64,000 nt of DNA from Aplectana chamaeleonis (Eukaryota; Nematoda; Chromadorea; Rhabditida; Cosmocercidae), in contig JAPDOI010000135.1 in NCBI GenBank assembly GCA_029168955.1, forward strand, positions 560,001-624,000, written 5' to 3'. The notes under the pieces were generated by a model. That model was not told the origin of the DNA and searched no databases. It worked only from the letters and a program-made list of their open reading frames with translations. The translations under genes and the position numbers were made by a program. Shown one piece after another: positions 9,835 through 20,709 of this stretch (the stretch's first letter is position 1; the number at the start of each line of letters is the position of its first letter).

Positions 9835-10951
9835 AAATGGTCTGCAATGCCGCGACGTGGCGCTGCGCGGTCGATATGGTTGATGTGCAATCCGCGGCGG
9901 AAGTGAAAAGCGACGCCTGTCGCTGCCGGGGTCCCTTAAACGTCGAGTCTGGAAAGGGTGATGACCATTAGGTGATTTACAGGACGGTTAAGCTGCCTTT
10001 GTATTTGCCTTCTCTAGTAGTATGAGCTAACAATCAGGCAGATATGATGAAGTGTTGATGTACCACTCCATTCCACATTCAATTGATCGCTGACTCTCTC
10101 AACGCCTAACAAGGATCGATTTGTGACTTGTCCTCACCCTTGTCTATGCCCAGCTTTTATCACGGCATTGGCCACGTCATTGCTGTAGAACATCATGTGA
10201 GATAGTGAGAACCCATAGAAGATGCATAACATCCAATTAATCCAAAACAACAAACGGCGACCAGGTCCATTTTTAATGAATCCGCGCGAGGATCGATTGT
10301 CTGCCTCAAAAGCCAATTCATTTTAAGTAGCCAGTAAACAACCTCTCTTAAGCCCCTTTCATAGTTTACCGGCCGACGTCGTACGACTCGTTATCAAATT
10401 TGATAAGTTAAGATGGATAACATGGATAGGGTAGGGTAGATGGATATTACACATTCGATAACGAGTCGTCCGACGTCGGTCGGGCAAGTGTGAAAGAGCC
10501 TTTAGAATGCCTTTACGACGCTGCCTTCGATCCCCAGTGGATTGGCGATCCACCGAGCCGCAGTAATGCGAGGAAGACTTCTCTTAATATTTCGCGAATT
10601 GCCATTTTATCAATCAGTTATTGTGCCTCATACTCTCGTCTAGGTTATTTTGCTGTCTGAGAAGCTATTGCCAGGAACAGGAATGTTTTTGGATTTATTA
10701 TTTTCAATCTTGGATTGCGAAATGTTGTTGCTCCACTGACAAATGTGCATGTTTTTTCCATCTCTTGGTGATGTGGGAAACCCCACCCACCGCAGAGAAG
10801 TTGTCATTCGTATTCCGGAGTCTTGGTCTCTCAAGCGTTTATCGTTAAATATAGATATCGTGCATCTATTGTGGCTTCTCGCGCTCGAATGTCAACGATT
10901 TTGTTGAATATGTATACTCTTACTTTCAAAGCGGCATGATGCCTCAGTGCG
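9835..10951. other. No gene seen; one foldback element at 10352-10503
   Basis: The foldback has ends GCCCCTTTCATAGTTTACC / CAAGTGTGAAAGAGCC and an inner pair CCGACGTCGTACGACTCG / CGAGTCGTCCGACGTCGG. A family G-like fragment lies at 9840-9945. I see no supported exon in the rest. Confidence 0.55.
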
Positions 10952-11443
10952 TTAAAGGCACAGTACACCCTTAGACATGAATTTTGTGATTTTTGTTTGA
11001 TTGTGAAGAAGACCCCTCCTGTATAACACGTGCCAAATGCAAGATCTCAATTCCTTCAAATAAGCGAGATATAAGCGACCACCACAGGCCCGACCCCCTT
11101 CGCTCACCACCACAGGCCCGGCCCCCTACCAGATTTTCGAACTCGATAGCGGCTTGATAGATGGATGAATTCCAACAAGTCGTCGTTCTTCAAACCATTT
11201 CCTGTCTATCTCCTTATCCTGTTTTGTACGCGCGTAGCGATTGCGAATGAAGAGAAATACAGGCCTGAGACAACTCGTCCGCGAAATTTTCACCCTCAAA
11301 ATGATGGCATTTTCAAGGAGCCATATCTCCGTTCGTAGAGGGTCTTGGACGATTTCAGAGATACCGTTGTGATCAGAGAGTGGCTCTCTCCAAGATAAGC
11401 ATGGAATCTGAGAAATAATTTTTTGGGTGTCCTGTGCCTTTAA
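10952..11443. mobile_element. TTAA-type element, family D
   Basis: Bounded by TTAA at 10952-10955 and 11440-11443, with tips AGGCACAGTACACCC and GGGTGTCCTGTGCCT. Its size (about 490 bp) and AGGCA start match the other TTAA families, but the interior differs. It is non-coding. Confidence 0.85.
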
Positions 11444-11659
11444 CCAATGCAGTAAGTGACTCGGTTTGGCCGCATGGATGGATAGAATTCTGTTGTGACA
11501 TGAAAATGGCCGGCCACCCATTGCCGAACCTTCCAATTGCGGGACCTGGTTCACATTATGGGTCATGGTTGTAGTTCCACTATGCGAAAAAGAGCAGGAA
11601 ACGCTGGCGGATTAGGGGTCGTTTATACTTCCGCCGCGGAGCGGGGAGATGCAATTTAG

Positions 11660-12450
11660 CCATATTATACTTGTTATCCGAAGTCAATTCTTCGGATAAT
11701 GGATCGATTCGGATAATGCCGATTTTAAGCTTTCCGGATATTCGTTCGATTCAGATAATTTGCTTTTCCTCATTTTCGGATAATGGATCGATTCAGATAA
11801 TGCCGTTCTTCCAATGATTCGGATACGGATATCCGGTCGGATAGTTTCGGATATTTTCGGAACAAAGTTGAGGCAAACGGTGAAAAATGAACCAGGCACT
11901 CAAGGCAAGCCTCTGGAAACATCCATAATTGAGCGAACAGTAGTCCTTCATTTCATTCGCAGCATGTTCACATGCAAACTTCAATCTTCATATATGCATA
12001 TTAATATAAATATGAAAACAAATCTTCGATTACTCTATGGTCGTTGAGAGGCACAGTATTATCCATACACAGGTTTTTCAGGACAACTAGCACAACGACT
12101 TCCGATTTCGGAAGGAGGAGGAAAATCCTGGGCTGATGTACTAAATAGAAGGCGGTACGGAAAATGGGCGTGGCCTTGTGCAGTTTATCCGATTTTATCC
12201 GAAAAATATCCGGTTTTCTCCAGAATTTTACCCGAATTTTATCCGATTTTATCCGAAATTTACCTAATTTTAATCCGGTTTTATCCGAATTTTTGACCCT
12301 TCGGATAATAGTCCGATTCAGATAATGCCGATTTTGAATTTCCCGAATATTGGTTCGATTCAGATAACGCGCTTTTTCGAATTTTCGGGTATCGGATTAA
12401 CCGACTCTCGGATATCCGGTCAGATATCCGAAAAGGATTGATTCGGAAGC
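11660..12450. repeat. Degenerate CGGATAATGG/ATCCGA repeats
   Basis: Two clusters (about 11670-11860 and 12180-12440) of CGGATAATGG, GATTCGGATAATGCC, TTATCCGAT and GATATCCGGTC motifs in both orientations, separated by unique sequence. It resembles the other self-complementary low-complexity clusters in the window (2.4, 6.4, 33.5 and 35.2 kb). No gene is supported. Confidence 0.6.
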
Positions 12451-14883
12451 TAAGTATAAGCTATATCCATCAAGCGGCGCCGCTTCGCCGCGTGCTTTCG
12501 GAGTTTCCTGCTCGAAATCTTCCTACGGCGCCACACGCGGCGTTACTTTCGAGTGCAGCGTTACGATACAAAAAAATATAGATGTTTATTTTGCAAAAGA
12601 AATTACTCATTACAATCTGTCTTGTGATATGTCAGAGCTACTACAGGCTGTGTTTAGCTTGATTCTGCGACGAAGATGCAGCCATTACGCTTTCGCGGAG
12701 TGAGAATCATTTACTGCTCACAAAAAAATCTCAATTTTGTTTTTTCTCAGTGTCTCAATCTCAATAGTTTGAAAAGAGGAAACTTCACGCTTCTCTCATT
12801 CACTCCAGGCTGTACTTAATCTTGAAATGAAATGTGAAGTCGTAAATAATTTTGACATCGAACGCAAAGAAGTAGGGATTGAGGAGAAGATGGAGTTCTC
12901 CTAACAAAATTCATGTAGGAATACGCAAACCTCAATCGAATACATGATCAAGTACAAAAATGCGCTTCGCCGCGTCAATTCGACGCAGCCCGATTATACA
13001 TTCTAGTGGCGTCCCGCGCCGACGCGAAAGTGTAAACGACTCTTTAGCCGCGTCACGCGCAGAGGAAATCCTTTCAGTGCTCGTTATGGTTTCGTCAGCA
13101 ATCTAGGGTAATCGTGCTCTAGCTACGATGTCTAACCCCCGTCTCTGAGAAATATCGCCGTGACTCCCTCGTGACACCTCCGGCTCAGCGACGGCCAGCG
13201 CAGAACCGGAAAAGTCGTGGGGTAGTCGCAGAGGAGATACGGGGAAGAACAGCGAGCAATTCTTCATTGACTAAGTCGCGGTAAGATCTCGGAAGAGACC
13301 CGGGAGAATCGCGATAGAGTCGCGGAAGTTTCACCAAGGAAGAGGTCGCGGGGAGTCTCGGCAGAGTCGCGAGAAAGTCCAGGATTTGAGAGGCGGGGCA
13401 GATGCGGAAGAGCCGCGGCAGCATTTCTCAGAGTTCATAGTCCGGACTGAGCCGTCCCTAATAATCCAACGCCTCCCTTCGCCGTTCTGCGGTGCCCTTA
13501 TAAGTTAATAGTGGCCGGCCGTAAGCCAATCTAAATTGCGGACATACTCGAGTGCGCTGCGGCCGACTCAGTCCGGCCACAATGTGGAGATCCTCCACCT
13601 CTCTATCAGTGAGTCGGCCACAGCTGAATAAGGCCGGACCAAGCACGCTCGATAGGGTCACTTTGGAGGGATTTCTCGATCTGGGTGAGCGCTATATTAC
13701 AGGTCATTGATTGGGATGGCCACGTACGGCTCAGGCGTTCTTAAGTCGATCACATAGAGTGAAATTCTTCAACCCGATTTGCAAGATGTGAGCCGGCTAT
13801 CGTCATATCGAGCCTCAATTGAGTTTACTTCCGCCGCACACGTCGCTCTTAGGAGACAGAGTTGTTCGCGGCTCGTATTTTTGCGTTTTCTGGGCCCACA
13901 ACAGCGATGCCCAGGCCAAATGCCGTGAATATGTAGGACAACCGCAACCATCGAGCATTTGCCGCCCCATCCAGAAACGAGCCAGCCACGGCTACAGCAT
14001 ACATGGTGAAAGTGCGAAACCACACCACACCAAGTCTTTTTTTTTGGGGGGGGGGTGGACTATGTCCTTTGTTTCAGAAGGAGATCTGTTTCCATCGATA
14101 GCGTGTGTACTCAGAAGTTTTGAAAGATGTTAGCGTAGCCTTTCAGAAGCTTACGAGGATCCAACATAGAAACAACCTATGTCTGGAAAAACAAAAAAAC
14201 TGAAATGTAACCCTTCATTTGTTCATCGCTCCCATATGAATGAAAACTTGTGGGCTTAAACTCTTTTTCGTAGTTAGGCTCCAAGTCGGACGTCATATTG
14301 TGGTGAGCGCGAAGCGCTCACCAGATTTGGCTTTGATTCGCCATCGCGCAACCCCCTGATCTCAGTATCAGGGTCCAGAGTGAACGTAGGAAGTCCGTTC
14401 TTTTTGCATTTAATATACTTTAGAAAGTTGAATAACTGTTCAAAAAATGGTCTGGAATGGTTACCTGAGATTCGAGAAAAATTGTCAAAACCACGTGATT
14501 TTGGTCGAAAAAAGGGTTCATCTCCTTTTTTTTCAGTTGGCGTACATAATCTTGTTGGAACACTTATCGTTGAGCTAGAAAGCTGATTTTTGGCCAGAAA
14601 GTTTGTTATGATTGCCGTTAGCTCCTGACAAAATTTGAACTTGGTAGCTCAATTTTTGCGGGACCTCAAAATTGAGGGTCAAGTGAGACAAAAACACGTA
14701 AACATGTTATTATAAACCATCCGACGTTTACTCATTCGTAAAAATGATCTAATGAAATAAACACCGTCACTGATAGGCATTTGTTTAGGATTGAACGCTT
14801 CAATCAATACGGCGGGATCTTGGATGTATTTTTTAGAACGCTGCACGGTGTGAATCAGAAGAAATCCACAGAACGCCTTAGAT
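12451..14883. other. No gene identified; GC-rich purine repeat and a short inverted repeat
   Basis: An inverted repeat with CTTCGCCGCGTC / GACGCGAAAGTGTAAACGACTC lies at about 12960-13045. From 13190 to 13430 the plus strand is a degenerate purine-rich repeat (AGTCGCGG, GAGACCCGGGAG, GTCGCGGAAG). A poly-T/poly-G run lies at 14038-14056. A minus-strand open frame at 13458-13661 has no recognised family and I do not call it. Confidence 0.4.
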
Positions 14884-17800
14884 AGTGTGCGGAACCCCAG
14901 TAGGGGTGCGCAAGACGCTGTAAAAAGTGTGCGGGACCCCAGTAGGAGTGCGCAGAACGCCGTAAAAAGTGTGTGGGACCCAAATAACAGTGCTTCGGAC
15001 GCCGTAGAAAATGTGTGGGACCCAAATAACAGTGCGTAGGACGCCGCAGAAAACGTGTGGGACCCAAATAACAGTGCGTCGGACGCCGTAGAAAGTGTGT
15101 GGGACCCAAATAACAAAGCGTCGAACGCCGTAGAAAGTGTGTGGGACCCAAATACCAGTGCTTCGGACGCCGTAGAAAATGTGTGGGACCCAAATAACAG
15201 TGCGTAGGACGCCGTAGAAAACGTGTGGGACCCAAATAACAGTGCGTAGGACGCCGTAGAAAACGTGTGGGACCCAAATAACAGTGCGTCGGACGCCGTA
15301 GAAAACGTGTGGGACCCAAATAAAAGTGCGTCGGACGCTGTAGAAAGTGTGCGGGACCCCAGTAGGAGTGCGCAGAACGCCGTAGAAAATGTGTGGGACC
15401 CAAATAACAAAGCGTCGGACGCCGTAGAAAATGTGTGGGACCCAAATAACAGTGCGTAGGACGCCGTAGAAAATGTGTGGGACCCAAATAACAGTGCGTA
15501 GGACGCCGTAGAAAATGTGTGGGACCCAAATAACAAAGCGTCGGACGCCGTAGAAAGTGTGTGGGACCCAAATGAGAGTGCGTAGGACGCCGTAGAAAAC
15601 GTGTGGGACCCAAATAACAAAGCGTCGGACGCCGTAGAAAGTGTGTGGGACCCAAATGAGAGTGCGTCGGACGCCGTAGAAAGTGTGCGGGACCCAAATG
15701 AGAGTGCGTAGGACGCCGTAGAAAATGTGTGGGGCCCAAATGAGAGTGCGTAGGACGCCGTAGAAAATGTGTGGGACCCAAATATCAGTGCGTCGGGCGC
15801 CGTAGAAAGTGTGTGGGACCCAAATGAGAGTGCGTCGGACGCCGTAAAAAGTGTGTGGGACCCAAATAACAGTGCTTCGGACGCCGTAGAAAATGTGTGG
15901 GACCCAAATAACAGTGCGTAGGACGCCGTAAAAAGTGTGTGGGACCCAAATAACAGTGCTTCGGACGCCGTAGAAAATGTGTGGGACCTAAATAACAAAG
16001 CGTCGGACGCCGTAGAAAGTGTGTGGGACCCAAATAACAGTGCTTCGGACGCCGTAGAAAATGTGTGGGACCCAAATAACAGTGCGTAGGACGCCGTAGA
16101 AAGTGTGTGGGACCCAAATAACAAAGCGTCGGACGCCGTAGAAAGTGTGTGGGACCCAAATGAGAGTGCGTCGGACGCCGTAGAAAGTGTGTGGGACCCA
16201 AATGAGAGTGCGTCGGACGCCGTTGAAAGTGTGCGGGACCCAAATGAGAGTGCGTAGGATGCCGTAGAAAGTGTGTGGGACCCAAATGAGAGTGCGTCGG
16301 ACGCCGTAGAAAGTGTGTGGGACCCAAATAACAGTGCTTCGGACGCCGTAGAAAATGTGTGGGACCCAAATAACAGTGCGTAGGACGCCGTAGAAAATGT
16401 GTGGGACCTAAATAACAAAGCGTCGGACGCCGTAGAAAGTGTGTGGGACCCAAATAACAGTGCTTCGGACGCCGTAGAAAACGTGTGGGACCCGAATGAG
16501 AGTGCGTAGGATGCCGTAGAAAATGTGTGGGACCTAAATAACAGTGCGTCGGACGCCGTAGAAAGTGTGTGGAACCCAAATGAGAGTGCGTAGGACGCCG
16601 TAGAAAATGTGTGGGACCCAAATAACAGTGCGTCGGACGCCGTAGAAAATGTGTGGGACCCAAATAACAAAGCGTCGGACGCCGTAGAAAGTGTGTGGGA
16701 CCCAAATAGCAGTGCGTCGGATGCCGTAGAAAGTGTGTGGAACCCAAATGAGAGTGCGTAGGACGCCGTAGAAAATGTGTGGGACCCAAATAACAGCGCG
16801 TCGGACGCCGTAGAAAGTGTGTGGGACCCAAATGAGAGTGCGTAGGACGCCGTAGAAAATGTGTGGGACCCAAATGAGAGTGCGTAGGACGCCGTAGAAA
16901 GTGTGTGGGACCCAAATGAGAGTGCGTCGGACGCCGTAGAAAATGTGTGGGACCCAAATAACAGTGCGTCGGACGCCGTAGAAAGTGTGTGGAACCCAAA
17001 TGAGAGTGTGTAGGACGCCGTAGAAAATGTGTAGGACCCAAATAACAGTGCGTCGGAAGCCGTAGAAAATGTGTGGGACCCAAATAACAAAGCGTCGGAC
17101 GCCGTAGAAAGTGTGTGGGACCCAAATGAGAGTGTGTAGGACGCCGTAGAAAATGTGTGGGACCCAAATGGGTGTGCGTAGGACGACGTAGAAAATGTGT
17201 GGGACCTAAATAACAAAGCGTCGGACGCCGTAGAAAATGTGTGGGACCCAAATAACAGTGCGTAGGACGCCGTAGAAAACGTGTGGGACCCAAATAACAG
17301 TGCGTCGGACGCCGTAGAAAGTGTGTGGGACCCAAATGAGAGTGCGTCGGACGCCGTAGAAAGTGTGTGGGACCCAAATAACAGTGCTTCGGACGCCGTA
17401 GAAAATGTGTGGGACCCAAATAACAGTGCGTCGGACGCCGTAGAAAGTGTGTGGGACCCAAATAACAGTGCTTCGGACGCCGTAGAAAATGTGTGGGACC
17501 CAAATAACAGTGCGTAGGACGCCGTAGAAAATGTGTGGGACCCAAATAACAAAGCGTCGGACGCCGTAGAAAGTGTGTGGGACCCAAATAACAGTGCTTC
17601 GGACGCCGTAGAAAATGTGTGGGACCCAAATAACAGTGCGTAGGACGCCGTAGAAAATGTGTGGGACCCAAATGAGAGTGCGTAGGACGCCGTAGAAAGT
17701 GTGTGGGACCCAAATGAGAGTGCGTCGGACGCCGTAGAAAACGTGTGGGACCCAAACAAGAGTGCGTCGGATGCCGTAGAAAGTGTGTCGGACCCAAATG

Positions 17801-18002
17801 AGAGTGCGTCGGACGCCGTAGAAGATGTGTGGGACCCAAATAACAGTGCGTCGGACGCCGTAGAAAGTGTGTGGGACCCAAATGAGAGTGCGTCGGACGC
17901 CGTAGAAAGTGTGCGGGACCCAAGTGAGTGTGCGCAGGACGCCGTAGAAAGTGTACGCGACCTAAATGAAAGTACGTTGGACGCCATTAAAACTGTGAGG
18001 TG
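14884..18002. repeat. 3.1-kb array of about 74 42-bp repeats
   Basis: The unit begins GTGTGGGACCCAAATAACAG and continues through TGCGTCGGACGCCGTAGAAA, 42 bp in all. Variants differ mainly in the block after CCCAAAT (AACAGTGC, AACAAAGC or GAGAGTGC) and in TCG/TAG/TTCG. Runs such as AACAAAGC, then AACAGTGCTTC, then AACAGTGCGTAG recur (near 15.1, 16.0 and 17.6 kb), which indicates higher-order amplification. Because 42 is divisible by 3 and the minus strand of the unit has no stop, one minus frame is open for about 1100 codons with a 14-residue repeat, and a second for about 700. It has no signal peptide, intron or non-repeat domain, so I treat it as a minisatellite. Diverged relatives lie at 6765-7250, 18345-18430 and 42950-43590. 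Confidence 0.9.
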
Positions 18003-18043
18003 ACCAAGAGGAAGTGAGCAAAAGGTTTGCGGGATCCAAATAC

Positions 18044-18344
18044 AAGCACGCCCATGCCGATAATTTTTTCCGCAGGGCTACCGTAATCATTCTTGAACAA
18101 AACATGATAACGAACGATAACACACGCTCATAACATGCGGGATATAAAAGGGGAGAGGAGCGGTATGCAGTCATTCACACACCGCTCTCTTCGAGAAGCC
18201 ACTGGGAAGTGGCTGAGGAGGTCGAAATTGTGCAAAGATGATGGTTGGCTATAACGATGTGCTCATATCCAGGCTGACACTTGGAAAACTTCCGAAGGAG
18301 GGTTACGGTAGCCCTGCGGAAAAAATGATCGGCATGAGCGTGCT
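18044..18344. mobile_element. Inverted-repeat element with internal TATA promoter (cassette element 1)
   Basis: The ends AAGCACGCCCATGCCGATAA and its counterpart (GATCGGCATGAGCGTGCTT) are complementary over about 43 bp, including TTTTTTCCGCAGGGCTACCG / CGGTAGCCCTGCGGAAAAAA. The element sits within 42-bp-type repeats: GGGATCCAAATACA precedes it and GACCCAAATGGGTGTGCGCA follows it. Inside are a TATA box (18143), a TCATTC motif 28 bp downstream and a perfect AGCCACT/AGTGGCT hairpin (about 18197-18214). The layout parallels the cassettes at 19677 and 20278. Confidence 0.75.
18143..18150 (+). promoter_or_regulatory. TATA box of cassette 1
   Basis: TATAAAAG is followed by GGG, then TCATTCAC starting 28 bp after the first T, the spacing of a Pol II core promoter to an initiator. 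Downstream, GAAGCCACTGGGAAG aligns with GAAGCCGATCCTGGAAG of cassette 2. Confidence 0.6.
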
Positions 18345-18430
18345 TGTGACCCAAATGGGTGTGCGCAGAGCGCCGTAGAACGTGTGCAGGACATCAGTGC
18401 GAGCGTGCAGGACGTCATAGAAGGGGGGGA
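18345..18430 (+). repeat. Diverged 42-bp-type units right of cassette element 1
   Basis: About two units (GACCCAAATGGGTGTGCGCA, GCGCCGTAGAACGTGTGCAG) continue the array beyond the inserted element, followed by a G run. Confidence 0.7.
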
Positions 18431-18523
18431 GGGCAGGGCATCAGTGGGTTTGCTTTGAATTAACACCACCAGGCATAAACCATGTTAGAAAGGAAACCTT
18501 CAGGAAAAATAAATGAAATTCCT

Positions 18524-19182
18524 GAAAGTTTAGGTTCCTGGCAAAAGTAAAGATTTGGCATGGCCGTTTTTTCGAAATTTTAGAAATATACTCAGTTAAA
18601 AGGGGAAGGTGAAGAAAAATGGAAAAAGTTTTGAAATATTCCTGAGAACGATTTGGCGTAGAATAATTTGATTTTTAGGAAATGTAATGAAATAGTTGAA
18701 AGTATGATTTGGCAGTCGAGTTTGAACCAACTATTTTTGAGAGTTGTGCAAAATGAGAGATCGCATTGTATGAGCTTATCCGTAGAACATATCGAAGCAA
18801 AATCACGCGTGATATGGCTAGCAGTAAACGCTCGTTCGGGAGCTGGAATGCCGCGATCTATTATGTAAAGTAAGATTAACTGTTTGTTCCATATCACGCG
18901 TGATTTTGCATTGATATGTTCTACGGATAAGCTTATACAATGCGATCTCTCGTTTCGCACAACTCTTGTAAATAGTTGGTTCAAACTCGACTGCCAAATC
19001 ATACTTTCAACTATTTCACTACATGTCCCAAAAATCAAATTATTCTACGCCAAATCGTTCTCAGGAATATTTCAAAACTTTTTCCATTTTTCTTCACCTT
19101 CCCCTTTTAACTGAGTATATTTCTAAAATTTCGAAAAAACGGCCATGCCAAATCTTTACTTTTGCCAGGAACCTAAACTTTC
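18524..19182. mobile_element. Long near-perfect hairpin, arms of about 300 bp
   Basis: The sequence from GAAAGTTTAGGTTCCTGGC (18524) reads back as its complement ending at 19182. The arms pair with few mismatches down to a short loop at about 18825-18888. Landmarks found twice in opposite sense include AAAGATTTGGCATGGCCG, TTTGAACCAACTATTT and ATATCACGCGTGAT. Open frames in the arms mirror each other and are not genes. It is a foldback or MITE; read-through transcription would give long dsRNA. Confidence 0.9.
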
Positions 19183-19676
19183 ACGAATAATCCTTTGTAA
19201 GATGTTGGAAGGCTTCGGTAACATGTTTGAGAAGTTCTCAGTACTCAGACAATAGGAGCGGACTGACCGCTGGCAATCAAGGCCTCTGCGGGCGGTACGC
19301 CAGCAAGTTGCGGGCGGATCGCTGCCTATCGTGGCCTCGCCTGGCGGATCGCTGCCTCTCGTCGTCTCCGCGGGCGGATCGCTGCGCTTTGGCACCTGGG
19401 AAAGTTGATCACGCTAACGGGCGGATCGCCGGCAAGCTTTGAAGCGGCGATCCGCCCGCAAGGGCTTCGATAGCCAGCGATACGCCCGCTGAGCTATTAG
19501 ATGCAGCGATCCGCCCGCAACCTGCCAGCGATCCGCCCGTCAGGGCTTTGATATCCAGCAATCCGCCCGCCACTGCTTTGATAGCCAGGGATCTGCTCCC
19601 TCAAAATTCGCACTGTTACTCATTGACGAGTTCTTTTCTGGTATCAGTATCATGCTCACAGTAAACAAACGAAGAG

Positions 19677-19817
19677 TATAAAAGGCGTTTCATCGCACCG
19701 AACGCTCACTCGGCATTCCGAAGCCGATCCTGGAAGGTGAGATCAATTCACCTTCGAAGGATCACCTAGAAGCCGGAGAATAATTTCTGGTAGCTGAGGG
19801 GATGGTTCCCTTGGCTA
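19677..19817 (+). ncRNA. Putative short structured Pol II transcript unit, cassette 2
   Basis: TATAAAAGG is at 19677 and TCACTC 29 bp downstream at 19706. A transcript starting at the A (about 19708) would have a 29-nt leader ending GGAAG at a GTGAGA donor-like site. That site lies in a perfect 8-bp stem (GAAGGTGA 19733-19740 with TCACCTTC 19748-19755). Next come a U-rich Sm-like site, TAATTTCTGG (19781-19790), and a terminal hairpin TAGCTGAGGGGA/TCCCTTGGCTA (19791-19817). This is the layout of small capped RNAs with an Sm site and 3' hairpin, such as SL or SmY RNAs, but the sequence is none that I recognise. It could instead be a promoter plus first exon, or an LTR-like segment. Expression is unproven. 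Confidence 0.4.
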
Positions 19818-19872
19818 GGGGGGGGGTGGTCCCGCACACGGAGACCGTGGTGGGAATCATCGGAATAACTCA

Positions 19873-20709
19873 CACTCAGACATTGGGAGCAGCGGACCGC
19901 TGGCGAAAATTCGCCAGTTGCTCAACAGCTGGGGGACAGCTGGCATTTAGCTGGCGAATGGCAATCACGAGGCCAACACTTGGCACACACTCGGCATGTC
20001 ATTTAATGCCAGCGACGGACGGCTGGCGAACATATGCCAGCTGCCTGAAAGCTGCGTGATAACTCGCATTTAGCTGGCAAGGACAATCAAACCTCGAAAT
20101 TACCAAGCGCATAAAAACGCAGTTATCCACCAATCGGCACTTGGCTTCTGCATAACCGCCCACTGGCCTTCACTTGACGCTGAGTCGTCACATGACTGGC
20201 ACTTGAGAAAGTTGACGACTACTCACGTTTCAACATGTTATAGGTTGATAACTGACTTCATTGATAAGTCCAGCCGGTATATAAGGCGATGCAGTCGAAT
20301 GAGTGTTCACTCATCACTTTGATGCCGGCCCTGTAAGGTGACCTGAAGTCACTCTACAGAGGCTAACATATTTTTGGTAGCTGAGGGACAAGTCGTCACG
20401 GCTAGGGGGGGAGGCGGGGTGGGTCACCCACCTCAGACCGTTGCGTAGGCGTTCTCCTACGCGCAACGATCTGCGGTGAGGGACCCACCTCGACTCATCG
20501 GTCTTCCAAGAGACTGGCGGACCGCTGGCAAACGATTGCTCAACAGCGGGCTGCCAAGTATTAGCCAAGAGCCTGCCAGCGGTCGACCAACGTCCTGGCG
20601 GACCGCTGGCAGGATTTTGGCGGACCACCGGCTAATGGCTGTCCGATACCGGGAATGGTTTTTTCTTGCCAAGCAAATGCCGGCGGTCCGCCAATCCCAA
20701 TGTCTGAGC
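19873..20709. mobile_element. Cassette element 3 (inner)
   Basis: The left tip CACTCAGACATTGGGAGCAG and the right tip, read inward as GCTCAGACATTGGGATTGG, are inverted repeats closely related to the outer element's tips. The left subterminal region has two copies of a unit of about 110 bp (CGCTGGCGAAAATTCGCCAG and CTGGCATTTAGCTGGC). The right has GACTGGCGGACCGCTGGCAA-type repeats. In the middle is the TATA-hairpin cassette at 20278-20404. Its insertion within the outer relative shows that both are discrete units. Confidence 0.7.
20278..20404 (+). ncRNA. Putative short structured Pol II transcript unit, cassette 3
   Basis: TATATAAGG is at 20278 and TCACTC 29 bp downstream at 20307. The implied leader from the A (about 20309) is 29 nt, as in cassette 2, and ends TGTAAG at GTGACC. 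Stem 1 is CTGTAAGGTGAC (20331-20342) with GTCACTCTACAG (20348-20359). An Sm-like ATATTTTTGG is at 20367-20376, and a 27-nt hairpin TAGC...GCTA at 20378-20404 has the same length as in cassette 2. The loop-side sequences of the hairpin differ while the pairing is largely kept. GGTAGCTGAGGG is identical in both copies. The same alternatives apply as for cassette 2. Confidence 0.4.

Noticed and set aside
14679..17987. 1102-codon minus-strand open frame with a 14-residue repeat
   Set aside because: It is produced by a stop-free 42-bp tandem repeat. A second frame on the same strand is also open for about 700 codons, and there is no signal peptide, intron or flanking domain. Kept as a repeat and raised as a finding.
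18592..19114. Pair of similar open frames on opposite strands
   Set aside because: They are mirror translations of the two arms of one hairpin.
19781..20390. Retroviral-type primer binding site at TGGTAGCTGAGGG
   Set aside because: The complement would need a tRNA with an acceptor strand starting AGCTGAG, which I do not recognise, and no LTR pair or pol gene surrounds it. Not fully excluded.
19677..20404. Nematode SL1 or SL2 RNA genes
   Set aside because: The leader is 29 nt and does not match the known 22-nt SL1/SL2 sequences, and the TATA box is not the usual nematode snRNA promoter. Only the general layout is similar.
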